A stretch of 64,000 bases of DNA, taken from Mycoplasma sp. OR1901 (lineage in GTDB: Bacteria > Bacillota_I > Bacilli_A > Mycoplasmatales > Metamycoplasmataceae). Positions 27,101 through 37,427 of this stretch are shown here, piece by piece (position 1 is the first letter of the stretch; each line of letters starts with the position of its first letter). Position numbers and translations under genes: made by a program. The notes under the pieces are model-generated. The model worked only from the letters and a program-made list of their open reading frames with translations, ran no database searches and had not been told where the DNA came from. The stretch is taken from positions 434,001 to 498,000 of the forward strand of contig NZ_CP054666.1 in assembly GCF_013348745.1 (NCBI RefSeq), in the 5' to 3' direction.

Positions 27101-28207
27101 TATTTTTAAATATAGATCCATAGCCATTTTTTTGTATCCATAATTATTTGGATGGATATCTAAAAATAGTGAGTTTAATTTAGATTTGTTATCAACTCAA
27201 TATTTACTGTTGTATACATCAACATAGTTAACATTGTTTGATTCAGCAACACTTTTGATTGTGTCGTTAATCAATGAAGTTAATAAACTAATTGGTGATA
27301 AATCAATATTTTGACCAATTGCATTTGTAATAAAATCAGTAATTATTTGATCTAATTGTAAAAATGGTGATGGGTATGAAACAACATTAATATTTGCATT
27401 AGGTGCATATGTTTTTAAATTAGCTAAAAAAGTTGTTAATCTCTTTTTAAGTTCAGGAATTGAATCTTTAAAGATGTTATTGAAGAATACTAACGAGTCA
27501 CCAATAACTGGTTTTTTGTCAATAAAACTTTTAATTATTTTTGTAACATCATATTTAGTTGCTGATTTAAATAGTAAGTAAAATAAATCATTAGCACCTA
27601 AAGTTAAAGTAATTAAGTTAGCATTTGCTAATTTTACTTTAATGTACTCTTTATCTCCTAAATTAATGTTTGATTTATATTGTGAATCAAATTCAATATC
27701 AAAGAATTTAATTCAATCAATTATTTGTGAACCGGAATGAGCAAAGTTTTCGAAACTTTCAATACGATTATTAACATTTAATAAACGTGCTAAATAAGCT
27801 GGATATGAAAGTCCAGATATATTCCCGTTCTCTAATTCTCCTTTTGATATTGAAGGTGTTGATGCATCAAATCCTTCTGTAATAGAATCACCAATTGCAA
27901 CGTATTTAATTTTTTGATTTTTATCAATAAAATTTTTAGATACTTTACGAAGTATTTTTGTATTTTCAGTTGTTGATTCATTACCATTCTCGGAATCAAT
28001 TTCTTGTTTAGGTTTTGGTAAGTATGGTTCTATAACTAACGGTTCCTTTGAAGAAATATTATTTTTCTCTTTAATTTTCTCATATAACTCTTTACCACCG
28101 CTTTGAAGTTCTTTATCAGAACCAGGTGCTTTACATGCTACAACTACACCACTACTGAATAATAGTGCCATTGTTGTACCGAAAATTAATTTCTTATTTT
28201 TTTTCAT
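18170..28207 (-). CDS. Giant SGNH/GDSL-hydrolase lipoprotein with helical repeat tail
   Basis: One uninterrupted code-4 frame of 3345 codons; Trp-encoding TGA breaks it only if the standard code is used. The lipobox is VVVAC (Cys25). The SGNH esterase/lipase domain covers about residues 98-365. Block I is AIGDSITEG with nucleophile Ser108, block III is TLGANDLF, and block V is LDIHPNNYGY with Asp350 and His352. The family hydrolyses esters such as (lyso)phospholipids or acetylated sugars. The remaining ~2950 residues are almost purely alpha-helical, rich in Asn, Leu, Ile and Lys, and contain diverged copies of a long unit (EEYVSLEDLD, NEYISDEDLK, GQYISDESFA starts). No membrane helix follows the signal. 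A TATAAT-like box and AAAGGAT precede the start. The tail may be a scaffold around the cell or a host-binding arm; that is inference. Confidence 0.85.
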
Positions 28208-28567
28208 AATTATCCTTTCAGGTTGTTATTATATTATTATATAATAAAGCAAAATAATTAACTTTATAAATGATAACACATTTTTATATATTTATAAATG
28301 TGGGAAATGTATACCAAAATAAGGCCAATTTTTTGGTCATTTTTTATAAAATTTTGTAGTTTTTTTAACTAAAAATCAACTTTTTGGTACTAATCAAATG
28401 TGGAAACTTTACCACAAAATACCTTAAAAATCTGATTTTTTACAAAACAAGCCTAAAAATAAGTAAAATAATATGTGATATATACTAAATATATCTTTAT
28501 TTATATGTAACAAAAAATACAATACAAATATGTATAATACAAACAAAAACATTAAGAGGTTAAATAT
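28208..28567. promoter_or_regulatory. Divergent promoter region
   Basis: A 360-base AT-rich gap between divergent lipoprotein genes. The minus promoter lies near 28229-28246 (TATAAT-type on the minus strand). The plus promoter is TATAAT at 28533-28538 with AAGAGGT at 28554. In between are two 25-base imperfect copies (28296-28320 and 28396-28420) exactly 100 bases apart, and a small GGCCAA/TTGGTC inverted repeat near 28323-28338. No coding frame is visible. Confidence 0.5.
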
Positions 28568-30661
28568 ATGAGGTTTAAAACAATATGATTTAAAGGGTTA
28601 GCAATAGCTTTACCATTAGTTGCAACAGCAGCTACAGTTATAAGTTGCGGTGCTAATACTAACGAAACAAATAAAGATAAGGAAAATGTAGATAACAGTT
28701 CAAATACCGAAGATAAATCAGGTCAGGAAAGTACTGATAAAACTACTGAAGGTTCAACTGGAACAGGTTCAGAAGGTACAACAGATAAAACTCCTGAAGA
28801 TAAAACTGGTCAAGAAGGTTCAAAAGACCAAACTGGAACAGGTTCAGAAGGTACAACAGATAAAACTCCTGAAGATAAAACTGGTCAAGAAGGTTCAAAA
28901 GACCAAACTGGAATAGGTTCAGAAGGAACAGTAACTCCTGAAGATAAAACTGGTCAAGAAGGTTCAAAAGACCAAACTGGAACAGGTTCAGAAGGAACAG
29001 TAACTCCTGAAGATAAAACTGGTCAAGAAGGTTCAAAAGACCAAACTGGAACAGGTTCAGAAGGAACAGTAACTCCTGAAGATAAAACTGGTCAAGAAGG
29101 TTCAAAAGACCAAACTGGAACAGGTTCAGAAGGAACAGTAACTCCTGAAGATAAAACTGGTCAAGAAGGTTCAAAAGACCAAACTGGAACAGGTTCAGAA
29201 GGAACAGTAACTCCTGAAGATAAAACTGGTCAAGAAGGTTCAAAAGACCAAACTGGAACAGGTTCAGAAGGAACAGTAACTCCTGAAGATAAAACTGGTC
29301 AAGAAGGTTCAAAAGAAACAGCTGACACAGCTAAAAATAATGCAAAAACAGCTTTAAAAACAGTATTAGATAGTGTTAAAGATTATTTAACAAACAATCT
29401 AGCTAATGAAAAATATACAGAAATTAAAAATGAACTTAACGAAGTTTATACAACTTCAAATAACCAATACGAAAATGAGGAATCTACAACCGAACAATTA
29501 AATAATGCGAAATCAACTCTAGAAACAGCATTTGAAAAAGCTAAAAAATCAAAAGAAGCTAAAGATACAAAAGAATCACTAAAAAGTGAAATTACTAAAT
29601 TAGTAGAAGAAGTTAATAAACTTAAAGTAGAAAATAAATTATTTAGTATAAACGAAACAATTGAAACATTTGTCGCTAAAAATAATGTGGTTGATGAAGA
29701 TGATAATAATAAATTGTTAGAAAAGAAAGAACACCTAACAACTTTCAAGAAAAATTTAGATAGTCTTTTATCTAAAATAGAAACTTATAAAGATGAATTT
29801 AATGGTTATGAATACAATAATTTTTCAGAATTATTAGAAAAAATAAGCGTTGATAAAACGGCTGCTAAACAAAAAATTACAGATTGAGATTCTAAAACAT
29901 TTATTGTAGAAGATAACAAAAACGTTTTACTTCCATGAGATGTTAAAAATAGTAACCAAGAAGAAATAACAGAAACTTTTAAACAAAAAGATATTTATGG
30001 TTCTATTTTAGAAACACTTACAGAAGATTATATTCCAACTGATAAAAAAACAGAATTATCAAATTCTCTCAAAAAAATAACAGGTTTAAGAAATATGTTT
30101 GCTGGTATTTTTAGATTTTATGACAAGTATGATTCTTTCTATTTTGGTGGATGAATTATTAATAAGGATCATTTAAATTCTGATGCATTTAATAAAGGTT
30201 TCGAAGATTATAGAGCGTATGATAAAAGCGAATTAAAAGGGTTACATCCTAGAAAATTAGAAAACTGACTTATTTTTAATGATAGCGAAAGAGTTAGAGA
30301 ATTAGGTGGAACTGTTAATGACATAAATGCTAAGGTTAATTCGTTATACCAAAACTCAAAAGACTCTGAAACATGAGTAAATTTTGAGAAAAAAGAATTT
30401 GATGAATTATTAAAAAGAATTGAAAACCTTTCATCTCTTATTAAAGATGACAATCAGTTAGATGAAGCTAAATATAAAGATCTTATTGAATCATACTATA
30501 ATGGTATTTTAAATTTAGTTCACATAAAATATGAAGTATTTAAATTATTAAACTCAAAACTTCAAATTACAGAATTGCACGAAACAAAATTAAATGAATT
30601 AAAGGGAATGTTTGAAACTTTAGAAACAAAACAACCTCAAGAAAGTGTAGAAGCACAATAA
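28568..30661 (+). CDS. Lipoprotein with 23/25-residue tandem repeats
   Basis: A 697-aa lipoprotein (lipobox VISC, Cys27). After a short Asn/Asp/Lys spacer come eight tandem units with core PEDKTGQEGSKDQTGTGSEG: two of 25 residues (with TTDKT) and six of 23 (with TV). Then a helical domain (about residues 255-320) follows the same pattern as the one in the lipoprotein at 15.6 kb (AKTAL...V...L...KY...K..L...Y). The rest is charged and helical with a few conserved aromatic stretches such as FYFGGWIINKDHL. I do not recognise a function. The repeats keep the frame whatever their number, which is typical of size-variable mycoplasma surface antigens. Its own promoter and terminator make it a single-gene unit, divergent from the SGNH gene. 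Confidence 0.75.
28757..29314 (+). repeat. In-frame tandem repeat, two 75-bp and six 69-bp units
   Basis: Eight consecutive units, the 69-bp ones nearly identical at DNA level (one varies by an Ile codon in place of Thr). Near-perfect identity implies recent expansion or ongoing homogenisation. Confidence 0.9.
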
Positions 30662-30671
30662 TAATTAAATG

Positions 30672-30700
30672 AAATTCACAACAAATGTTGTGAATTTTTT
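30672..30700 (+). terminator. Terminator after the repeat lipoprotein
   Basis: AAATTCACAAC (30672-30682) pairs with GTTGTGAATTT (30687-30697), followed by T run. Confidence 0.85.
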
Positions 30701-30752
30701 ATATTAATAATTTATAATTATTTTATTAAAGATTAAATTAAGGAGAAATACA

Positions 30753-31844
30753 ATGGATAAAAGAACAGAATCATTCAAACAACGTTTAATTAAATATCTT
30801 GAAATTGAAGCAATGTCAAGATATGAAGAACCAGTTGCTGAAGAATTAAGAAATAATATAAATAAAGAACAATTTGAAGTTCTAAGAGATAAATTAGGTT
30901 CAATTATTTTTCATAAAAAATCAAAAAATCCTGATGCACCTAAAGTTATGATAGCTGCACATATGGATGAAATTGGTTATATAGTGAGAAGCATTGATAA
31001 AAAAGGTCAGTTATTATTAAGTCCTATTGGTGGAATATGAGCATCAACAATAATTGGAACTAAAGCAAAATTAGTTACAAGCAAAGGTGAAACAATGTTA
31101 GGTGTTTTTGGACACACAAGTATTCACATTATGGAAGCTTCAAAAGTATCAAAAGCTTTAACTAATGACGAAATTTATGCTGATTTTGGATTTAAAAATA
31201 AAGAAGAAGCTATTGAAAATGGTGTTGAAATTGGTGATAGAGTATATGTTTCAGGTGAAACAATTTTATTCAAAAACCAAGATCTAGTAGGTGGAAAAGC
31301 CATGGATAACCGTGCTGGAGTTACTGTTTTAGAATTTTTAGCTAACCAAGTTGCTAATTTAGATTTAGATGTAGATTTATATTTAGTTGGAACAGTTCAA
31401 GAAGAAGTTGGAACACGTGGAGCAAAAACATCTGTTTCAATGATTAATCCGGATATTGCTATTGCTTTAGATACAACTTCATCTCATGACACAATTGGTA
31501 CTATCGAAGGAACAACAGCTTTATTTAAAGGTGCTGCACTTAGAGTTAAAGATGGTGGAACATTAATGGACACTAAATTAATTCAATTTCTTTTTAATTT
31601 AGCTAAAAAACACAATATTAATGCATATAAATTTGTAGCTGCAGGTGGTGGAACAGATGCTGCTCAATTACAATATGCACAAGGTGGAGCCGCAACAATC
31701 ACTTTATCATTACCACAAAGATATTTACATAGTCCAATTGGTGTTATTGCTATTTCAGATTTATTAGCAACACTTGATTTATTAGAACAATTCTTAAAAG
31801 AAATGAATCAAACAAAATACCAAGAAGAAATTAAATATTCATAA
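30753..31844 (+). CDS. M42 family glutamyl aminopeptidase
   Basis: A 363-aa cytosolic metallopeptidase that trims N-terminal residues from peptides. The M42 metal ligands and catalytic residues are recognisable: His70 in AAHMDEIG, Asp in KAMDNRAG, the Glu-Glu pair in VQEEVGTRG, Asp in IALDTT, and His in RYLHSPIG. Length matches the family (about 340-370 aa). The start follows AAGGAG, with the previous gene's terminator upstream. There is no signal peptide. In an organism living on imported peptides it would release free amino acids. It is a single gene, followed after about 100 bases by an unrelated small membrane protein with its own ribosome site. Confidence 0.92.
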
Positions 31845-31946
31845 AAACTCATTTTATTCATAAAAATGCTTAATTATTACATATAATATAGAAATATATT
31901 AATATGTGATAAAATAATATTACTAGATAATAATAAAGGAGATAAT

Positions 31947-32183
31947 ATGATCGAACTTAGCGGAGGAGCTTTAGCTGGAATAATTATTGGTTTAATAATT
32001 GGTATCGGTTTTGCTGTGGGATTAACAACATTCTTTTTAACAAAAAAAATGTTTGAAAAACAATTAAAAGAAAATCCACCAATTAATGAAAAAATGATTC
32101 GTGTTATGTTCTCACAAATGGGACGTAAAGCAAGCGAAACACAAATTAGACAAATAATGCGTTCAATGAAACAACAGAAATAA
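31947..32183 (+). CDS. UPF0154 (YneF-like) small membrane protein
   Basis: A 78-aa protein with one N-terminal membrane helix (residues 8-31, Gly/Ile rich) and a basic cytosolic tail containing NPPINEKMIRVMFSQMGRKASE. That tail motif is diagnostic of the UPF0154/YneF family found in most Firmicutes and mycoplasmas. Function is unknown. The ribosome site AAAGGAG is strong. A weak hairpin with a T run follows the stop (around 32187-32210), so linkage with ktrB 43 bases downstream is uncertain. Confidence 0.9.
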   Translation: MIELSGGALAGIIIGLIIGIGFAVGLTTFFLTKKMFEKQLKENPPINEKMIRVMFSQMGRKASETQIRQIMRSMKQQK

Positions 32184-32225
32184 AATTCATTATTTATTAA
32201 TGAGTTTTTTAATATAAAAGGAAAT

Positions 32226-34034
32226 ATGAATTTAATTACAAAAATAAAAAGAGCTTTTAGAAGAAGCTTTATACAAAGCGTTATTACTAAAATAGTTAAT
32301 TGAAGAAATAAAATACCTCAATTAAAATATATTTTATTATCTTATACTATTATAGTTATAATTTTTAGTTTATTATTATGGAGTCCAATTACACAAACTA
32401 ACCCAAGTGAAAATTGAACTAGTGCAACTTCTTATGTAAATGCACTATTTACTACTGCTAGTGCCTTTAGCGATACAGGATTAGCGGTTTATGATACCTT
32501 TAGTCATTGAAACATGTTCGGGCAAGCAATTATTGCTATTTTGATCTTAATGGGTGGTATCGGAATTTTCGCTTTAAAATTCTTTGTCTTAGGATATTTA
32601 TTTCAACGAAATAATAGTTCAGTAATATCTGTTAAGATGTTACAAAGTGAACGTGGTAGTGCTAAATTTAGCCAAACTACAAAACTAGTTATTTATTCGG
32701 TTAAGTTTTTACTTATAACCATTTTAGTATCCGGATTTTTAATGAGTTTTTACTTTTACTATGTTAGTCCGATTCAAACAAAAGGTATTGAATTATTATT
32801 AACTGATTCTAACGGTAATAAGCAATACATTGATCCCACAGGAGATTGATCGCTTGCTTTTAGGTTTGGATTTTTCCATACTATTTCAGCAATTAATAAT
32901 GCCGGTTTTGATATTATCTCAGGTAACTCTTTATTACCATATTATCAAAATTACTTTTTACAAATTTGATTTATTGTTCTATTGATAATTGGTGGGATTG
33001 GTTATCCTGCTTTATATGACATCAAACGTTATATTAGACATAAATTAAAGAAAAAGAAAGAAAAATACCATTTTACTTTATTTACAAAAATTTCAATAAT
33101 TTCTTACTTTCTAATTTTTATTGTTGGTTTAGCTATAATTATTTCATTTGAATTAACTAGTTCGGGTTTAAATGACTTATGAAATAAATACTATATTCCA
33201 ACTGATAATTTTAAAGATTATTTACAATGATTAAAATATAGTAAAAACAACTCAACATTAGCATCTCAAATGCTAAGTGAGAATTTTGATCCTTCGAGTT
33301 TAGAAGGAATACATAAACAAATTTGAGAATTAATTAACAAACCAAGTAAAAATGGAGAATCATTAATAACCTTTTTAAATTATGGACATTTATACGGTTC
33401 TAAGTTTGACAGAATATTCGCATTAATCTTTTCAGCTTTCTCAACTAGAAGTGCTGGATTTGCGACAGTTAATATGAGACATATGACTCATGCAAGTAGT
33501 ATTACAATAATTATTATGATGTTCATAGGTGCAGCACCTTCATCCACAGGTGGCGGAATTAGAACTACTACTTTTGCAATTTTGATATTAACTATTTATT
33601 CAGTCTTAGTTGGTAATAGTAGGGTTAGAATTTTCAAACGTTCAGTTGAACAAAAAACTGTCTTTATGTCAACACAAGTTTTTGCCATTGCTTTATTTTT
33701 ATTAATTGTTTCTACTATGTTCTTAATAACTTCATTAGATACTTATGGTGGTTTAATACCTACTTCTGAATTATTAAGTGATAAAGATGAGTTAATGATA
33801 TATAGAGAACATTATCAAATTGAACATTTATTATTTGAAGTGGCAAGTGCTTTCGGTACTACTGGTTTAAGTACAGGTATTACCAAAAATTTAAACAGTT
33901 TTTCAAAAATTATGATTATACTTATAATGTTCATCGGACAATTTGGAATTTCTTCAACTTTATTAGTTTGAAAAAGAAAAAAATCAAAAGAAAGAAATTA
34001 TGAATACATCGATTCTGATGTAGCGATAGGTTAG
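32226..34034 (+). CDS. ktrB: Potassium uptake membrane subunit KtrB/TrkH
   Basis: A 602-aa polytopic protein of the KtrB/TrkH superfamily, the K+-conducting pore. Four pore-loop motifs with the filter glycine are visible: SAFSDTGLA (about 80), AINNAGFD, STRSAGFAT (about 405-413) and SAFGTTGLST (about 541-550). The TGGGIRTTTFA segment after the third loop matches the family's M2C2 region. It is longer than typical KtrB (about 450 aa) because of extended hydrophilic loops, one at about residues 325-390 with many Lys/Asn. The ATG follows AAAAGG. The regulatory partner ktrA starts eight bases after the stop, so the pair forms one operon. Several TGA codons encode Trp. Confidence 0.9.
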
Positions 34035-34041
34035 GAGAAGT

Positions 34042-34713
34042 ATGAAATTAAAATACGTAGATGATATAGCGGTGATTGGTTTAGGACGTTTTGGTCAGTC
34101 GGTTGTTGATCAACTTTTAAAATTAGGTAAAAATGTAACAATCATTGATAAAAATGAGGAACGTTTAAGATTATACGAAGAAGATGCTGATAATATTTTA
34201 ATTGGTGATGCAGCTGAAACTAAATTCTTAAAAGGAATCGACATTGATAAAATTGGAACAGTCGTTGTAGCAGTTCCTAATAATATCGAAATAGTTGCTG
34301 CTTTAATTGAAATGAAAGTTTCTAATTTAATTGTTAGAGCAACAAGTAGAAGACATGCTAAAGTATTAAAATTAATTGGTGCACATGTTATTATCAGACC
34401 TGAATATGAAGCAGGTAAACGTGCAGCTCTTATTTCTGCTAACACTAACTTCCTTAGATATAGTGATAATTTACAAGAACTAGGAGACGACTTTGTGTTA
34501 GGTACAACACAAGTAAAAAACCCTGATTTATTCGATAAAAAAATCAAAGATTTATCACTTAATCAACGTGGTATAACAATTGTATTGATTAAAAATAAAT
34601 CAAAAAATACAAGACCTACAGGGGACTCAACATTAAAAAAAGATGATTTAGTTACTGTAATAGGTGAAGTACAAGATGTTACACAAGCATTCCAATGATT
34701 TAATAAAGAATAA
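34042..34713 (+). CDS. ktrA: Potassium uptake regulatory subunit KtrA (RCK domain)
   Basis: A 223-aa cytosolic protein forming the gating ring of the Ktr channel. The N-terminal RCK/TrkA-N Rossmann fold starts with IAVIGLGRFGQSVVDQL and the acidic strand end IIDKNEERL, which binds NAD(H) or ATP/ADP. A TrkA-C domain (about 135-215) follows with TRPTGDSTLKKDDLVTVIGE. The start is preceded by AGGAG overlapping the ktrB end. The C-terminus includes a TGA-encoded Trp before TAA. A strong hairpin ends the operon. Confidence 0.93.
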
Positions 34714-34723
34714 TTTACATATT

Positions 34724-34748
34724 AAAGACGCTGCAAAGCGTCTTTTTT
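34724..34748 (+). terminator. Terminator of ktrBA
   Basis: AAAGACGC (34724-34731) pairs with GCGTCTTT (34738-34745), followed by T run. Confidence 0.88.
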
Positions 34749-34824
34749 ATTCAAAAATGAGTGTTTTAACCACAAAAATAAAAAATATGAAAAAAATATT
34801 ATAAAAAAGTTTAATTGTGTGTAT

Positions 34825-34862
34825 AAGTGGTAAAATATTATTGGATAGTGGGAGGAAGTGGT
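34825..34862 (+). promoter_or_regulatory. mraZ promoter with candidate MraZ boxes
   Basis: Three AGTGG units occur at 34826-34830, 34847-34851 and 34857-34861, the last two ten bases apart and the first 21 bases before the second, so all are near one helical face. They cover TAAAAT (34831-34836, possible -10), the GGAGG ribosome site and the start region. MraZ of other bacteria binds repeated (A)AGTGG/TGGG-type boxes upstream of its own gene, so autoregulation is likely. Confidence 0.6.
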
Positions 34863-34865
34863 AAG

Positions 34866-35300
34866 ATGCTAGGACAACAACTAAGAAACATCGATTCCAA
34901 AAACAGAGTAGTATTGCCACCAATTTTTAAAGAAAAATTGGGAGATGAATTTATGCTAACAATCGGTTTTGATGGAAACGCTGAATTGAGAACAAAAGAA
35001 GCTTTTAATGAATACTTGAAGTTATTCGAAAACAAAAGTTTTTTTGATAGAAATGTACGTAATTTAACAAGATTAATTATGGGAAATGCATTTGAAATTA
35101 AATTAGACTCAATGAGCAGAATTAGTTTACCTAAAAAAATTATCGAAAAACTAGCTATCCAAAAAGAAGTAATTTTTGTTGGTGTAGGTTCAATGGTTGA
35201 ACTATGATCAAAAGAAATGTTTGAAGAATTTGAAAACCAATATAACTCAGATGATTTATCAAAATTAGCACAGGAGATTTCAACATTAAATGAACGATAG
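34866..35300 (+). CDS. mraZ: Transcriptional regulator MraZ
   Basis: A 144-aa protein with two SpoVT/AbrB-like halves: MLGQQLRNIDSKNRVVLPPIF (first 21 residues) with the usual Asp-Ser/Lys-Asn-Arg core, and LDSMSRISLPKKIIEKL as the second copy. MraZ forms a ring that binds repeated boxes upstream of the division cluster. I chose the ATG at 34866 because it follows GGGAGG at a good distance and gives the family's usual N-terminus; an in-frame GTG-type start at 34827 would add residues not found in the family. The end overlaps rsmH by 11 bases. Confidence 0.94.
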
Positions 35301-36198
35301 TAAAGAACATTACCCCGTACTATTAAGTGAAACTATTGATTCACTTAATATAAAACCTGATGGTATTTATGTGGATTTAACACTTGGTATGGGTGGTCAT
35401 TCATCAGAAATCTTAAAACATTTAACAACTGGACATTTATATTCATTCGATAAAGATTCATTTGCTATAGAAAAATCTAATGAAAGATTGAGTAAAATAT
35501 CAAATAACTTTACTTTAATTAAAAGTGATTTCAAAGATATAAAATCAAAATTAGAAGAATTGAATATATACAAAGTGGACGGAATAATCGCTGATTTAGG
35601 AATATCATCTCCTCAAATCGATAACAAAGAACGTGGTTTTAGTTACAACAAAGATGCACAACTAGATATGCGTATGGATCAAGACCAAGAACTTGATGCT
35701 AAGTATATAGTAAATCAATATTCACAAAGTGAATTAGAAAATATTCTATGAAAATACGCTGATGTTAAACTCTCTAAGCGAGTTGCGAAAGCTATCATAG
35801 ATAATCGACCAATCAACGGAACCTTAGAACTTGTTGATATTATAAAAAGTGCTTATCCAGCAGCAATACTAAGACAAAAAAACCCTGCAAAAGCTGTTTT
35901 TCAAGCAATCAGGATTGAAGTAAATAATGAACTAGGTTCATTAGAAATAATGCTAAAAGATGCTGTCGAACTACTTAAACCTAATTCAACACTTTCAATT
36001 ATTACTTTTCATTCAATCGAAGATAGAATTGTTAAAAATTATTTCAAAACATTAACAGTATCTAAGATGCCTTCAAAACTCCCTGTTATGGAAGTTAAAA
36101 AGTATCAAACTAAACAAATTTCACCTTCAAAAAGTGAAATAGAAGAAAACAGACGCTCAAAAAGCGCAAAATTAAGAATCATAACAAAATTTGAATAA
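35290..36198 (+). CDS. rsmH: 16S rRNA m4C1402 methyltransferase RsmH (MraW)
   Basis: A 302-aa SAM-dependent methyltransferase modifying 16S rRNA position C1402 (numbering of E. coli). The SAM loop is YVDLTLGMGGHS near residue 29. Further motifs are GIIADLGISSPQID, ERGFSYNKDAQLDMRMD, KNPAKAVFQAIRIEVNNEL and SIITFHSIEDRIVKNYF, all diagnostic. Length matches the family. It overlaps mraZ and is followed after 19 bases by the FtsA-like gene, giving the standard order of the division cluster. Confidence 0.96.
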
Positions 36199-36217
36199 GA
36201 ATAAAGGAGGATATTAT

Positions 36218-37420
36218 ATGTATGACAAAACATTTATAAGTTTTAAAATTAATATGAATAATATTATCCTTTCAGTAATACAACAAATTGACAAAAACTA
36301 TGTTCAAGTGGAAAGCGAAAAAACATTTGAATATAATAGTTTTTTGGACGATTCTTTATCTATAATCAATCAAAATTTATCAGCTTTATTGAAAAAATAT
36401 AATAAAAACGATAAAAAAATTAATTTTATATTTTCAGACCAACTTTTTAGTTATAAATATAAAAATCAAATAAATTTAATCCAAGATAACATTAAATCAA
36501 TAAACAATCAATTAATCATTGAAGAAAATTCAGTTTTATTAAATGAAAATGTATACAAATATAAACTAAATTTTGATGATGGTTGAACAAAAGAATACAA
36601 AACTTTACCAAAAAATCAAAACTATTCTTCAGCAGAAGAATACAAAACACAATTATATATAAACACAACAAATCAAGATGTAAAAAATTATTTTATACAA
36701 CTTAAAAATATATTAAAACACTTTAAACAAACTAAATCAAATAATTATTATTTTTATTTAGAAAATCAATTATTAGCTAACAAGCTTTCGTCTTATAAAG
36801 GTAATCAAATTATGGTTCATGTTTTAAACGATAAAATTTTGTTAAATATTATTAAAAACGGAATTATATATGCTGAAAAGATAATAAACATTGGAACTGA
36901 CTTATTATTCGAAAATAGCGAGCTTAAAAATATTGATAAAAATATTTTATATTCAAGACTTAACGAAATTCTTGATAGAAAATTCCATCAACAATTTATA
37001 AATTGTGACCAAATTAATAAAATTTTAGAAAATAATATTAGCAAATTATATACAGCTTTAGAGTTATATATCAAAGCATTTATACTTAAACTAGTTAAAA
37101 ACACTAAAAACCCTAAAATTTGATTACATTCAAATAACAATAATTTATTATCTTATTGAGTAGTTTCGCTTAAAAATAAAAATGACGATTTTTATTCAAA
37201 ATGTGATTTTAGCTCATTATTCCCTTATATAAGAAATGAACAATTCAGTTTAATTAGTGATTTAGATTTCTCCTTCCAACAAGCAGTGTTAGCTTCAAAC
37301 AATAACGAAGTAGATGATTATTCTCATTTACAAACAGTAACAAGTGAATTTGATATAGAAAAAGTTAAAAATAAATCTTTATTTACAGTTTTCAAGTCTT
37401 GATTTAGTTTAAATAAATAA
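36218..37420 (+). CDS. Degenerate FtsA-like protein
   Basis: A 400-aa cytosolic protein in the place where ftsA sits (mraZ-rsmH-ftsA-ftsZ). Overall length and a segment near residue 199 resemble FtsA: MVHVLNDKILLNIIKNGIIYAEKIINIGTDLL aligns by eye with FtsA's DIGGGTT strand, the following turn and the YSKVIPIGG region, but the glycine-rich phosphate loop is gone. The protein is Asn/Lys/Ile rich and diverges fast. The ATG at 36218 is chosen because it follows AAAGGAGG; an upstream in-frame ATG at 36191 lies inside rsmH before that site. If it is FtsA, ATP binding is probably lost. The ftsZ-like gene follows after seven bases. It could instead be an unrelated Mycoplasma division-cluster protein. 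Confidence 0.6.
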
Positions 37421-37427
37421 AAAATTA

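Noticed and set aside
18557-28207. A string of separate minus-strand genes suggested by many TGA codons
   Set aside because: All pieces share one frame and the breaks checked are TGA (Trp in this code) with no TAA or TAG; together they make one lipoprotein gene.
28743-29312. Long minus-strand frame with a leucine/phenylalanine repeat
   Set aside because: It is the antisense of the 69/75-bp repeat in the plus-strand lipoprotein; the repeat length is a multiple of three, so every frame stays open.
28757-29314. CRISPR array
   Set aside because: Repeats are contiguous with no unique spacers, are in a coding frame, and no cas genes are in the window.
34827-34865. Longer MraZ starting upstream
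   Set aside because: Would add residues not found in MraZ and would include the ribosome site and box sequences; ATG at 34866 fits the family start.
36191-36217. Earlier ATG for the FtsA-like gene
   Set aside because: It lies inside the end of rsmH and before AAAGGAGG; the ATG at 36218 has the right spacing to that site.
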